NCBI GenBank assembly: GCA_948567375.1
Contig: OX419761.1
Location: 48,734,501 to 48,798,500, forward strand
Direction of reading: 5' to 3'
Length of the DNA stretch: 64,000 bases
From: Lunularia cruciata
Taxonomy: Eukaryota > Streptophyta > Marchantiopsida > Lunulariales > Lunulariaceae
The notes beneath the pieces were generated by a model. The model was not told the origin of the DNA and ran no database searches. It saw nothing but the letters and a program-made list of their open reading frames with translations. The translations under genes were made by a program, and so were the position numbers. Shown in pieces: positions 1 through 12,427 of this stretch; positions within the stretch are counted from its first letter, which is position 1, and each line of letters opens with the position of its first letter.

Positions 1-111
1 TTACGCGTCGAAACTACGTCTTGAACGTTAATTGGATGTGTGGATGTGGGAGCCGAGAAGATGATGACACAAGACACAAACGACACCAATATAGATGCAG
101 AGTGGATCCTC

Positions 112-118
112 TATAAAT
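112..118 (+). promoter_or_regulatory. TATA box upstream of the small Cys-rich gene
   Basis: The sequence CTATAAATG lies about 165 bases before the ATG at 281, which leaves room for a leader of roughly 130 bases. It is the only good TATA match in the first 280 bases. The assignment rests on position and motif only. Confidence 0.45.
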
Positions 119-280
119 GCATCCCTGTGAAGAATTAAAAGGCAGCAACAGCATACATTGCAGGAGAATCTGAAGCCAAGTCTCTGTGCGTAGAGGTTTT
201 AGCTCTTGCAACCTGTAAACTCTCTTTTGGCCCACCGGGTATATACCTACTACTTCACGTCTGTTTGCTGAGTTACTGGG

Positions 281-994
281 ATGGCCTGTACAAAATGCTC
301 TCTAAGGCCTAGGTGCCCCATTTGCAATGACACAGACTGCGTGTAAGTACTTCGGAATCCAATCCCTCACTTCTTGCAGAACTTCACGATCATAGTGAAA
401 TTGATGTCTAAATCTGTACATGTTCATATAGAGTAATATCTGCCTCGGATGCAAATTATATGTCATTGTATGACCAGTATTAGTGGTAAGCAGCTGCAGT
501 CAGACTGCACCTTTTCTGATGTAATTTATCCCTGTGCATGCTTATTTAAGCAACGGACCTTGGATTTTATTTCAGCTTAACTAAAAACCACGATGTCATG
601 ATCAGGTGTCCACAAGGGGAATCGATCTGTAAAAACCCCCCACCAAAATGTCGTATATGTGGGGACACGGACTGCGTGTAAGCTTTCTATCCACTGATAA
701 CCACCAAATCTAGCATACCTCATCAGACTTCTTTGTCGATTAGCACTTGTATCGAGTGCGGAATTGAAAACTTTGTAATGTTGTGACTCTGTTTCGGGTA
801 AAAACTTTTAAACTGCAGGTAGAGAGTCTAAATTAAGGGCATATATATATGGATCCATGATCTTATATCGTTAGTTCGCATAGTTTCGTGTTTGTCAGCA
901 TACAATACTCTAGTCTGCATCTAAGTTTATATTTGCTTGTTTATGCCCGCGCAGGTGCCCAGATGATGAAGGAATCTTCGTGCAAGAGTGTTGA
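281..994 (+). CDS. Small 12-cysteine protein, three exons, tandemly duplicated exon motif
   Basis: Exons 281-342, 576-677 and 955-994 join in phase into 67 codons ending at TGA 992-994. Introns start GTAAGT and GTAAGC and end TTTCAG and GCGCAG. An in-frame TGA at 269-271 supports the ATG at 281. Cysteines fall at residues 3, 6, 12, 15, 20, 32, 39, 46, 49, 54, 56 and 67. Exons 1 and 2 both end in a CxICxDTDC block followed by a split valine codon, so one exon looks like a duplicate of the other. No signal peptide is visible; an unseen 5' exon could supply one. The CxxC pairs suggest metal binding or disulfides, but I do not recognise the family. Coding status is inferred from phase, splice sites and the cysteine pattern. 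Confidence 0.6.
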
Positions 995-3089
995 CATGGT
1001 GTCAATCAACCTCCCAGATTCATTTATTCAGGCATATGATTGGAGAAGCTTTCTAGTATTCATAAGACTAGAAGAAAGAGAAAACCACGATTGCCGGAAC
1101 CACAACTACGTAAACATATCGGATGTGTATCACACTAAATACTATATGATAGTGAAACATCCAGGGTTATTGGGAACTCTGTACTTGTTGAGTGTGGAAT
1201 TCGAATTCCATACAATTTCACGTATTATATATACTTGGTACTGAAAGTACCAAGCATAAAGTTTAACTTTGTATGTTTTTCTCAAAATGGATGAAAATTT
1301 GTAATTTGTAAGCTCAACTGGGGGCCGACTCTTGACCTGCTTCTGTGATAGCAGCATCCTAGAGTGTTGCAGACAAATTAAATCATAAGCCGTTGGCTAG
1401 AAAAAAAATGTGGCAAGCATCCCCACATACAAGGAATGCAGCTGTCGTTCAGACTCTTGATTCTGCCGAGCAAGGAAATCATGATCCAAGTTAGTCTCAT
1501 TCCAGCAACTTATCTTGTTAAGGCTATAATTAAGCAGAGGTTGTCGCAATACAGATTGAAGTCTACCGGAAATCATGACAGACTGGCGAAGAATCACGTA
1601 CAATCTTTTCATAAAAATCTCAATGGACGTTAGCGAGATTACTGCCTCTCCATCTTGGTAGCTTACTTCTCTTCAACTACGTACCTTTACTAGTCTCTTG
1701 TCTGTTAACATGTGTTGTGATGGTTCTCGGAGCGTAGGGGAACTAGCTTTGTGTAGAAGTAAACCAGAATTTCACATTCCGCGTACGTTCCTCTAGACGT
1801 CTGGAAGCTAGCATGGAAGCTAGCTAAGGATCTGACCTATATATGTTGAACTTCAACTAGCAATCTGCAAATATTGATAGATTCATCTCCTTTACCTGCT
1901 TCTCTACTGTAGCAATGGCTCGAAAATATCTCTTTGTCGTCTTCAATGATATGTTGAACCCACTTTAGATGTATGCAAAGTTCGGGTTTTCACCTCCAAG
2001 TGGCATGGTCCAAAGAGAAACCTTACACATCAGGTCAAGAAGCCAGTGTATAGTTCACATCGGGGCAATATAGTTCATGGTTGGACGCGATGATCATCTC
2101 CTCTCTTCCTCAAATTTGGTATTGTAAATTTAGTTCAAGTAACTATATCAAAAACTGATAATTATATTTGTTAACTGATAACTAATTTATAACTGGTAAC
2201 TAAACTATAAGGTGGTTAATAACCCTCCTTGAATTTACTCTAGCAATTATTCTACCCCAACGATGAAGATAGTTATGCTATTTCGCCAATGTAGAAGGGA
2301 CTCAAAAGGTACTCAGTGGGGTCACCCAGCCTTCCCGGTGATTGAAGTTTTATTGAAGTTTTGAAGCTTATTTCTGGAGCAACAAAAAATTCAACACATC
2401 CTATCCAACACCTAGAGAGAAAATTCAGGTAGCTGGACTGCAGTAGCCAGTCAGGAGGATGCATGACAATCTACCACATAACAAATTAGTGATCAAGAAC
2501 TTCTCCTCAAATTAACAATACTCAATCTATGTGAAGATCTAGATATTGCAATTATGAAAAAGAACTCTCAAGAAATGGTTTGGACTAGCGGCTACAGCTT
2601 AGAGAGCACTACTCTTGAGTACGTGCATAAACCCTTCAGAAAACCTTCCTCACCACAGCCCATTGTAGATAAGATACATGGTTATAAATCACTTTGTTGT
2701 AGTCAATTTCATAAATTTCTACTATACATCATAATAGATGTAGCTCTCTCTTCCCTTTCCACTTTCCATCACTCCATAATGAGAACCTCTTGTCTCTTCC
2801 TAATTGTTCATCCTTTGCACGCATGCTCGCCTCCTTTGATCACGGTGACGGAAATGGTATGAAGTAATCTGCTCATGGTCAACCTTCTTTTGGCAATGCA
2901 ATACCTCTTTTGGCAAGGTTAGAGGAGCTAATCTGATTGGCATCTAATATCGGCATGATTTAGCAATTTTGTTGTGCATGCTTTCATCCCTTTGGTTTTT
3001 GGCTTTATCCATCAATATCTTTTCAGGCTTTGTTTCCAAGTCCATAATAGACTGCAAAGATATGGAAACTAGATTTATCTACGGATCAA
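995..3089. other. Intergenic stretch with no supported gene
   Basis: Only short open frames without family resemblance occur here. There are two perfect short palindromes near 1.2 kb and an AT-rich patch with TAACTGATA-like repeats near 2.15-2.22 kb. The first few hundred bases probably include the 3' UTR of the small Cys-rich gene. Confidence 0.5.
1195..1254. repeat. Two short palindromes behind the Cys-rich gene
   Basis: 1195-1210 is a perfect 16-bp palindrome (TGGAATTC then its complement). 1234-1254 is a hairpin with 9-bp arms CTTGGTACT/AGTACCAAG and a 3-base loop. They lie 200-260 bases after the stop codon and could fall in the transcript's 3' UTR. Confidence 0.7.
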
Positions 3090-3404
3090 TTGAGCAGATA
3101 CCTTGTTACAAACAAATTGAGAAGAATACTTTTGCTTTACTAACTGCTTGTATTGTACAATAAGACTGTGACCCCTAGACCTAAGCAGATTAGTTGAGAG
3201 AATACTTTGTTACAAAGTTTTTTTATAAGAATAGTCTTGCTTTACTAGCTACTTGTATTGTACAATAACATGGCGGCACCTAGAGCTAAGCAGATCATTT
3301 GAGCAAATACCTGGTTACGAAAAATTTGAGAAGAATACTCTCGCTTAACTAGCTACTACTTGTAGTGCACAGTAAGACGGTGACCTCCAAACCTGAGCCT
3401 TTGG
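3090..3404. repeat. Three tandem units of about 105 bp
   Basis: Units begin at about 3090, 3194 and 3299, each with TTGAG followed by an AATAC/ATACC-like stretch, a TTGAGAAGAATAC-like segment, a TTGTATTGTACAATAA-like segment and a CTAAGCAGAT-like segment. They are clearly diverged. No gene is visible in them. They sit just outside the decayed copia fragment at 3.5-4.9 kb. Confidence 0.75.
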
Positions 3405-3480
3405 TTCACGGATCTATGCAAGGAAAAAGTAACATTTATATATTTTCTATGAGCTAACTAGAAATTGATTGCTTATGGGT

Positions 3481-4900
3481 TTATAGATATATGCAACATT
3501 TGAGTCCTACACAATGGTAGGTTGCTTCTATTGAACAATGTGTTTTTTTACATTTTGCCCAATCTGCATCAGAATAACCTACAAGTTGCAAACTTGCATT
3601 TTTTCCACCAAATTGCAAAACCAAGTTCCTTGTCCCTTGCAAATAACAAAATATTCTCTTCACTTGCAGCCAATCTGAAACAAAGGGATGTGCCTTCTAT
3701 TGAGAAAAATTCTCCTAGGCAAATCAAATATCATACCTTATACCATTGCTAGATACAATATAGAGCCCATTGCCTTCTGAAAAAGCTTAATTCCATCTCC
3801 ATCCAACCACTTGTAGCCTACATGCTTGCTGAAATGACCCTTTTCAATGGAAGTTGCTATTACCTTTGTATTCTCCATCCCAAACTCCTCAACTTCTTAG
3901 AAATGTACTTGGCTTTGCTAAGTGATATAGTACCACTTTCCTTATTTTACAAGAAGTTGATGCTAAGGAAAGTACTAAGCTTGCCAAGATCCTTCATCTT
4001 GTAGCATTCATGCAACTCCTCCTTATGAGTGACAAGAATTTTGAGATTCTTATCTCCAATTAATACATCACATAGACAAGGAGAAATAGTGCCAATTCAG
4101 CTACATGGGTCACGTATAAACAAGAATAAGACTATGAATGTTCCCAACCAAGATCTAAGAAGGATGAATCTAGATGCTCATCCTATCCTTTGCTTACTTG
4201 CTTCAACCTTTAAAGAGTTCAATAATTGTAAAACCTACCCTCTATGTTCAAGTGGAACATCTAAAACCTCTTGAATCCTCATGTAGATTTTCTTCTCTTT
4301 CATCTCTCTATTCAAATAGGCTTAAAAAAATCAAGTTGCAAAGCACTCCATTCTAGTGTAGCTACAATAACAAAAAATATGAAAATTTTTACAAGACAAA
4401 CAATAGGTGCAAAGGTTTCATGATAATCAATACCTTCCACCTAAGTGTAACCTTTTGCTACAAATTGTGCTTTGAAGTGGTCTATGGATCCATGACTTGC
4501 AAATTTTTGCAAAAAACCCATTTGTTATCAATCACCTCTCTGCAACTTGGTAGCATTGCAAAATCCCACATGCCATACTCCTTGAGAGATAGTTTAGCTT
4601 GTCTTATATGGCAAGTTCCCATTCCTTGCTAAAAGATGACCTTATGGCTGCTTGGGAAATTCTTGGATTGGATTCAACTTCAATTGCATGAACAACATTG
4701 ACAATCTCAATTGGAAAATCAACTTAATCTCTCACAAAGTCATCATCTCATTCTTGTGGTGTTTTGTATTGCCTTTTGCCTTCAATGATGTTTTTTGGAT
4801 CAACACCGCTTGTGTTACCATCTTGGTTGTGATGTCTTGGCTTTGATGTCTCCATTGGATAGATTCTTTTTTTAATCACTTTTAGCCTAAGATTTGTAAG
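3481..4900 (-). mobile_element. Decayed Ty1/copia fragment (C1): reverse transcriptase and RNase H
   Basis: Read on the minus strand, 4.9 to 3.5 kb gives broken copia polyprotein order. The reverse-transcriptase start (VIDNKWVF-like, about 4.5 kb) is followed by the connection region and then by the hallmark LQGTRNLVL and VGYSDADWA blocks of the RT/RNase H junction (3481-3663). Stops and frame changes interrupt it, and gag, protease and integrase are absent. I found no LTR pair. It is a dead fragment. Confidence 0.75.
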
Positions 4901-4988
4901 AGGTTTTGCAACTTTGAATCTTTCATGGACCTATAATTGCAAACTCTATGTTTGATTTCCTAACCTTGAATATGGAAATAGAGGACCT

Positions 4989-5395
4989 TGTAATAATATG
5001 GAGTTAGTAGACAAGTAAATAGAAGCTAACAAGTTAGTAATTTAAGCTAATATAGAAAAAGGAATTGGAACTAGCCTAAGAATGTTCTAGAAGTATTGAG
5101 GAAGCTTGTGGATAGAATATTTTAGAAGCACCCAAAAAGCTTCTTGGTGAGAAGCTTCTAGGAACCTTCCAAGGTAGAGTAACTTGTATGCCAAGCTAAA
5201 GGCTAACTTAGCTTGCACTTCAAGTAAAGTGGCTCCTAGAAATAACCTTCCTTGGAAGCTCCTTGAGAATCTTGTACCCAAGTGATTGGAACCATGCTCA
5301 AGCTAGGCATTCAAAGTATCTCATACTTGAGCATTTCCAATGTGACTTTCCATTCTCCTATCTCTTCATTTGATCTTTTACATTGGTATAAGAGC
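4989..5395 (+). repeat. E1 5' LTR and primer-binding site
   Basis: The LTR runs from TGTAATAATATGG to CTTTTACA at 5382, matching the ends of the E2 LTRs. It is followed directly by TTGGTATAAGAGC (5383-5395), a one-base variant of the initiator tRNA-Met primer site seen in E2. The interior has the family's repeated AGAAGCTTCT-type blocks. There is no 3' partner at the far end of E1. Confidence 0.85.
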
Positions 5396-5699
5396 AAGAA
5401 TGGATGGATGGAATCTATGGACCACAAAGTCAATCTCCCTCACACCATTGGGATTTTGGTATCCACATGCTACCAAAACACCATTTTGAGCAATTAATCA
5501 CTTCTTGCGTTGGCCAAGATTTTCCATTTCCAATGAACCATTGATCCTTCCCATTGTAACTTATGTAGATAGGTGGACATGTTACATTTATGTGTTAAGA
5601 TAGATAATTACAAGAAAATAGTTGATAGATTAATACTCATGACAGTGATGCAAAAATTTATCATTGTTATGCAATAACAAACTAAGCATCTTAGTCTAT

Positions 5700-6290
5700 T
5701 ATCGGAAGAGAGATAGATCATGACAAGCAATGACAAGTGCATGTGGAGAGAGCATTACTTCAAGAAAGAGAAGATCATGTCTGATTCCCAAAACCAAAGG
5801 TCTTTGAAGGTAAAAATCTACCAGGTGTGGTAGAGAACTTTGTGTTTGATTGCGAATGTTACTTTGAAGCCTCAAATCTCCAAGATGATCAAAGACAAAT
5901 CCTCTTTGCTTCAAGTCAACTAAATGGAGTAGCAAAAATGTGGTGGTGATTTTGGGTAGATTACTCTCAACAATAATTTGTTCCTCCAATTGTGACATGC
6001 GGAGACTTCAAAAGTACAAATATTAGATGATTCTAATCTGCAAATGTTGCACAAGTTGCACAAGATTGATTGGTGAAATTGAGGCAGATTGGTTCAATGA
6101 GAAGTTATATTTTCAATTCAAAAATACCATGATGTTTATTTCAAACATACAAGAAGGTGAAGCTTTAGATTGGTTTGTAAGAGGCTTGAATTGTGTGCCA
6201 AATCGGAAATAATTATGCATGAACCCAAACATCTAGAAGAAGCCATGTATATGGGTGAGTGCTTTGTTGGTCTTGACCTGTGGGCCAACC
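5700..6290 (+). pseudogene. E1 gag, N-terminal half
   Basis: The plus strand encodes pieces homologous to E2 gag: a NFVFDC(E/K)CYFEA block, then LASSQL-type and MREP-like segments, but with stop codons and frame changes. The frame ends where G1 begins at 6291 and resumes beyond 14060 with the zinc knuckle. Gag would form the particle shell; this copy cannot. Confidence 0.75.
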
Positions 6291-6968
6291 TATCTCTCAC
6301 TCAAGATGAACCTCTGCTGGCTATTATGGTAGTACACTATGGATTAAGAAAGCAAAGAACCCAAACTCCATCACACTCCTCCAAGGCTAGAACTCAAAGA
6401 CTCATGACATTATTCACTAGAGAAGTCAATGAGAGCAAGAGATAGTTGCAAACAAAAGGATGATGAGTACCTCCTCACCCCTAGCTTATATACTTATGAA
6501 TTTACACACCAAAGTTATTAATTATTGGAGTAACTCAAGTTATAGCTTAAAAGTCAAATAAAGTCTAAAAGTCTAAAATAATATCCAATTACATGGGAAT
6601 AATCCCATGGGTAGGTGGTATTATCCTCATTTACTAACTAAGTCAAGGATTCCTTCATATGGGCTATCCTTGGACTATAGGTGAAGATTGCACCAACAAG
6701 GCTTGTGAGCACAAAAGCTTTGAACTCTTTCCTCAAAGTCAAATAACCAAGAATAATACCAAGACAATACATTAGAAGACAAAATATTAATGCTCACTCT
6801 TTTCCTTTCCTCTAAAATAGGATCACTTTTATCTTGAATAGGACTAGCTCTAGCTAATCATGACTAATGTTGAAGCTTAACTAAACTCCATATAGATAAT
6901 ATTTCTCCATTACTTGTAATACTAAACTTAATATTCCTATAGACATACATGCATCAATGGATGTTATA
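6291..6968 (-). repeat. G1 LTR, left copy (3' LTR of the element)
   Basis: Matches 13390-14060 nearly end to end, from TATCTCTCACTCAAG to GGATGTTATA. The TG and CA ends of the other copy have become TA and TA here, as expected from C-to-T decay on either strand. Confidence 0.85.
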
Positions 6969-7586
6969 TTTACCCATAAATTACAATTTCACTTTATCTT
7001 TAGAGTGAAGGTCCCTTTAATGTCTATGATACAACTTCAACTTATCATGGTTGATTCTATCAAAGTTTCTTCCTCCCAACTCCTTGAGATCATAGGTGTT
7101 ATTGCCCCTATCTTCTCTACTATGAAAGGTTCAAATTACTTAGACAAGAACTTCTTTTGCACCCTCTTGAATTGAATGGAATAAAAAAGTTTTACCCAAT
7201 CACCTTCCTTGAAGGGCTCCACCTTTTTCTTTCCTTGCCTCTTGTCATAGTTCTCCTTTTGTTTCCATTAGGCTTGCTGCACTAAAACCATAGCAACTGC
7301 TCTTGCTTCTTTCCAATTCCATGAGCTGCTCTTTCCTTGACTTCTTTGCATCACCTCCTTGTACCTTCTTCAATTTCTTATTAATGCTTCAAAAAGAAGG
7401 AAGATCAAAGTGAATAGGTAAAGTAGACTCAATGCTATATTTATTGAAATAGAGAACATCCGTGGATGTTTTCATGGTTGTCTTGGACTCCCATAGGACC
7501 ACATGAATCCTCTTTTCCTAGTGATGTTTTTCACTCTCCACTTTTGCATCTTTGACCAACATAATGCACAAGGTTTGACTGGTTCT

Positions 7587-7829
7587 CTATGCCAAGCCAT
7601 TGAATTTTGGCTTATAAGAGGTAATCATTCTATATGTGATAGAGAAATCTTGTAGCATGGCTATAGTGATACTTCTTGTTAACTCTCCTCCTCTATCAGA
7701 AATCAACTCCAAAGGGCATCCAAACCTAATGATGATGTGTTCATAACAAAATCTACCAATTTTATCTTCATTTTTATCTCTCAATGGTCTAGCCTCAACC
7801 CACTTGGTAAAGTAATCAATAACTACCAC
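7587..7829 (-). pseudogene. G1 integrase core fragment
   Basis: An 80-codon open piece carries the gypsy integrase core: VIDYFTKWVEARPL (first catalytic Asp region), then a RFGCPLELISDRG block with the second Asp. Neighbouring parts of the integrase are out of frame. Its order after RNase H on the minus strand fits a gypsy layout. Confidence 0.85.
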
Positions 7830-8094
7830 AATATATTGATTGTTCCTTAGGGTCCTATTAAGATGACCTACAAAGTCAATTACACACTTCTCAAATGGTC
7901 ATAAAAATAGAATTGATCAAAGAGGAAGATTAGAAGTATATTTCCTAGCAAAGCTTGATAAGTATTACAAGTTTTGTAATAATCAGAACAATCCTTGAAA
8001 ATTCCACTTCAATGGTAACCTATATCTAGAGTCTTGAAAGTGGTCACCTTTCCTGCAAAGTGATCCTCACATATCAAACCATCATGAAATTCCT

Positions 8095-9401
8095 TCATGA
8101 ATATGATAAACTACTCCTTGCAAACTGCTCTTTGAAGTAGACCATTTTCTCCTTGATGAAAAAAAATGTTCTCCACCATTGTGTAAGGTCTAGATCTTGT
8201 TGCAAAAGCCTTCCTCTCCCTATCATGCATCCCATCCAGATACTTACCTCTTGTAACAAAATCCACAATCTCCTTGTACTCCATTGGAACCTCTTGAGTA
8301 TTGAGATTATCATGAGCTCCTCATCCAAGAAGGAATCATCCAATGGCTCATCTCCATGATTATCATAGGCCCTAGATAACAAATCAGAATTTTTGTATTT
8401 CTTTCCTAGCCTATCTTCAATGGTGTAATCATACTCAAACAAGATTATCATCCACCTTGGTAACCTTCCTTCTACATTTGGCTTGTGGAAATTTCTTTCA
8501 AAGCCATTTGATCAGTGATAATGGTGACCTTTCTCCAATCAAGTAGTGTCAAAATTTCTTGAGACCAAAAATCATTGCCTTTCTATGACTGAATAGTTTT
8601 TCTTTGTTGAGACCATTTGTCTACTAGCATAAGCTTTTAGATGATTATGCACATCTTGGTCTAATTGACTAAGAATGCATCCTATACCTATATTAGAAGC
8701 ATCAGTGTAAAGGATGAAAGGCTTTCTCTAATCAAGTTAAGTAAGAATTGGAGCCTTAAAGAGTGATTGCTTGAGCTACTCAAAAGCTTTGAGAGCCTCT
8801 TTGTCTTCCAAAATCACTATATATTCTTACCCCTTCTTCATGTAAATGGTCAATGTATAAGCATTATTGGAAAATGAGAAGATGAATCTCCTATAGTACC
8901 CAACCATCTCCAAGAGTTGGTGCAACTTTGTCAAGCTTGAAGAGAATGGAAGCTTTGAGATTTTCCTCACCTTTCCGAGATCCATTACAATTCTATCCTT
9001 GGAAATGATATGCCCACAAGTAGAAATTCTTCACAAATATAGATGAACTTCTTTGGGTTGAATGATGCATTTGCTTCATCCGAGCATTGCAAAATTTTGA
9101 TCAAGTGCTCAAAGTACTCCTCCTTGCTCCCATATACACAAAAGTCATTAATAAAATCTCTCACAAATTTCCCAATCAAAGGTTCAAACACCCTATTCAT
9201 GAACCATTGAAATGTGATTGGAGCATTACAAACCCCAAAAGGCTTGACCTTGAAAGTGTAAGCTCCCCAAGTTGTGGTGAATATGGTGAGTTGTTGATGC
9301 TCTCGTGCAATCTTGATTTGGTTGTAGCAACTATAAAAATCCTCAAAATTGTACCTCTCATGACCTACAACCTCCTCCAAGATCTCATCAATGAATGGCA
9401 A
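8095..9401 (-). pseudogene. G1 reverse transcriptase and RNase H
   Basis: 8985-9401 encodes the RT palm: FYSCYNQIKI and FGVCNAPITFQ blocks, and FINDFCVY where an active element has a YxDD-type motif (here one Asp has become Asn). 8095-8451 carries the end of RNase H, with a YKNSDLLSRAY block. The pieces are in different frames, and the altered catalytic motif means this RT is inactive. Confidence 0.85.
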
Positions 9402-9506
9402 AGTGTAGTAGTCCTTCTTAGTAACAACATTGAGCTTCTTGTAATCAACACATACTCAAAGCTTGCCATTCTTCTTCTTCACAATCACAATTAGAGACAC
9501 CCATTC

Positions 9507-10740
9507 TTAATTCTCCACCTCAAAAGTAAATTGAGCTTCCTTGAGCTTATCAATCTCTTCCTTTGCAACCAAAGCTAATGGTGGACTAATGTGATGTTGC
9601 TCTTGGCATTTTGGTCTTGCATGTGACTCCACTTCTATCAGATGCTCCTCCAAGGTGACTTCCTTGAGATCCTTGTAACTAAAAGCAAACATATGGATAA
9701 ACTTACAAAAAAACTCTTCAAATCTTACCTTTTCCTCCTTGGTAACATTTGGACCATACTTGAAGGTAGATAGTCTTCTCTCTATCTCCTCTTGTGTTAA
9801 TGGTGATTTATCAAGGTCTTTCAACATCTCTTTCTTCAAAATAAAGTCCATATCACTCAAGGGGTGCAAATTTGAATCAAATTTAGAGTCATCCTCTTTT
9901 GATGAGGTCTCTTCTATGTTTGTGTCCACACTTGAAGCTCCTTCTTTTGAATCTGATTCCCAATAATCAGATGGTGCATTTGAATGTGAAGGATGATTGG
10001 TGCTGGTTATAGGAATTGTTACCCAATGGTTTGAGTACCCAATTATTGGAATTGTTACCCAATTCCAAAGTATCCTTTGTGCTAGCAATTAGTTGTTCAA
10101 GCTACTCTCAACCATGGCCTCCCAAGTAGCAGATCATAATTTGCATCCTCAAAACTTGGAAAACATGAAATTTTGAACTGCCATAACCAATACTCCACCT
10201 TATCCATCACACTTATTGGTCAAACTTGTTGCTTGTTTGTGATGTTTACTACAAATGTTGAAGGTCTAGAGGGTATCATACTCAACTTCTTCATCAACTT
10301 CTCTAGCAGTCACCATAGATCCTCCATCAAAAAGTGCATCCTTGATGTTATGACCATTCACCCTTATATCAATCTTGGAGGCATATTGACCCTCACATGG
10401 TGCTAGTTTTGCATTCCACCACTCCCATTGATACCAAAGCCTTTGCTTTCTTCTTTCTCTTGCTCCTTGTAGAACTCAAACCACCCCTAAACTCCTTTCT
10501 CAAAGTAGGATTTAAAGTAATAAGTTGCACCACCGTAATGTTGGCCTTGTGACTACCAACATCCTTCAACACATTGTAGCTGCTTTGTTGCTTTGAGATC
10601 AAGAAATCATCCATCCCTAACTTCTTCCTTGGAGTCTTTGTTGATGGTGTTGAACTAGAATTGGGTGTACTCCTTGTTGGGAATAGACTATCCTTGCTAG
10701 AGAGAATTCTTGAGAGAGTTGTATAACATCTACAAAACAT
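9507..10740 (-). pseudogene. G1 protease-RT linker and start of RT
   Basis: 9507-10088 is a 193-codon open stretch ending in a segment typical of gypsy elements just before the RT fingers (HLIEVES, then KEEIDKLKEAQF). 10393-10740 is a separate open piece between gag and this region, where the protease should lie, but I cannot identify a D-T/S-G site in it. Confidence 0.7.
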
Positions 10741-10837
10741 GATCTCTTCTTTTCTTGTATCAAAAGCTCTAAATTAAGACCTTTTGAGTTTGAACATTCT
10801 CACTTCTCATACTTGAGCTCCACCACATCTATGTATA

Positions 10838-11830
10838 TTATTCCCTTACCTCTTTCTTGTAAAACATGTACTTGTGTTTCACTACCTCCTTCTTTTTCTC
10901 TATTTCCCCCTCATAACACCTTCCTTCATGGTAAGTGGAATTTGGATAATTCTTTTGGATGTGACCTCTACCTCTACACCCAAAACAATTTCTATCATTG
11001 AAATTGCTAGTTGTTTTACCTCCTCTATATTGATAGTTCCCATAACTCCTAGGCACTCTCTCAACAGTTTGGTCTACCTCTCTCTTCTCCCATAGTTGCA
11101 CTACATTGATCTTGAGATATACAAGTTGCTTCGTGATAGTTTGAAGAAGATCTTTTTCATAGATGCAAGAACAAGAGCAACAACTACTTGTGGTGCCACC
11201 CTTGCCACCAATGGATCAAAAACTCCACCATACTTGTATACTTGTGGAGGATGCACAATCTCCTTCACCACCAAATTACTCTCATCTCCTTCCAAACTCT
11301 TCTTCATATGAACTGCATTCTTGATAGTTTCTACCTTGGAAAAAAGTTTCTCATATCTCACCTTGCTTTTGATTGTGGTTTCAACCCTCCTAAAAAAGTT
11401 TTGGTGAGCATAGCTCCTATCCCAATCATGGTAGTCTCCACATCACCTCCACTTTTCCTCAACACTATGTGGAACCTACACTATAAGTTCTCCACTCTTT
11501 CAACATAGACTTTCACTTTCTCTCCATCATCTTGTTTGCGGAAGGTAACCTCACTCAATCTGTTATAACTCTCATCATGAAGAAAGTTCTCAATGAGTGT
11601 TGTAATCAAACTCTCCCAAGACTCCTCTTGTCCATCTCTCCTATCTCTCTCTTGGTATTTTTCCTCATACCATGTAAGAGCTACATCCTCAAAGAAATCT
11701 GATAGTAGTGAAGCACACTCATTCTTCCTCCTCTCATTGTTTCCTATGCAAGTCTCTTGAAATCTCTCACAAAAATCTCCACATCCTCTCCATTCTTGCC
11801 AAAGAAAACAAGAAGTTTCATCATTTTAGC
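10838..11830 (-). pseudogene. G1 gag capsid and zinc knuckle
   Basis: The capsid-type segment (ALTWYEEKYQE and following) reads on the minus strand at about 11.4-11.7 kb. A CFGCRGRGHIQKNY knuckle follows at about 10.98 kb; its last cysteine has become tyrosine. Open pieces at 11101-11361 and 10838-11101 belong to this gag but are in different frames. Confidence 0.75.
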
Positions 11831-11852
11831 CTATCATTACCTTTCTTATATT

Positions 11853-11854
<2 letters not shown>

Positions 11855-11887
<33 letters not shown>
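11855..11887. repeat. (TA)n microsatellite in G1
   Basis: About 16 TA repeats interrupt the G1 gag region. Confidence 0.95.
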
Positions 11888-11889
<2 letters not shown>

Positions 11890-12241
11890 TCGTATAACTA
11901 AAAATTATATACATGACCAGCACTATTTGAGAGTAATCCACTCTAGGTAGTAGAAATTGTTTAAATTGCTCCATGATTTCTATGGCAAGATCAAATCCAA
12001 AGGTGCAAACTAAGTAAACTCTCATGGATATTCTATCCATCAACTGAAAGATTATCTCCATCACTAATTTTGAAAAATTTCTAATGAAGATGGTAGTTTC
12101 TCTATAGTTGTATTTGACTCTCTCCAAGATCCTTCACCAAGCTCTCCAATAATGTTACTACTCTTTTACACTCATGGCTGTTTGGAATTCCTTCCACTCT
12201 AGACACCTCACACAACTACTTGGTTCTAGATCTTCACCCTC

Positions 12242-12427
12242 CTAATCTTGGTGAAGAAGGCGCAACATGCAATCCCAAGTCAAGTAAGCCTCTCCTTTCC
12301 TCAATCTCTTGCCCTCAAGACTCAATAAACATGAACTTGCCTTGTGTCCCTTCTCTGCACATAAGAAGCACTTAGAATCACTCTTTCCTCCAAATGAGGA
12401 AGCCCTTTGAATCCTCTCAACACTCAC
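12242..12427 (-). pseudogene. Extra zinc-knuckle fragment upstream of G1 gag
   Basis: A 61-codon open frame contains CFLCAEKGHKASSC, a perfect CX2CX4HX4C knuckle. It lies on the 5' side of the G1 capsid segment, where a knuckle is not expected. It may be a piece of another gag, or the result of a rearrangement inside G1. Confidence 0.6.

Noticed and set aside
888-1244. 118-codon plus-strand frame
   Set aside because: It overlaps exon 3 of the Cys-rich gene in another frame and starts inside intron 2. The in-phase three-exon model explains the region better.
2554-2862. 102-codon plus-strand frame
   Set aside because: No family resemblance, low-complexity Leu/Ser-rich end, no splice or promoter support.
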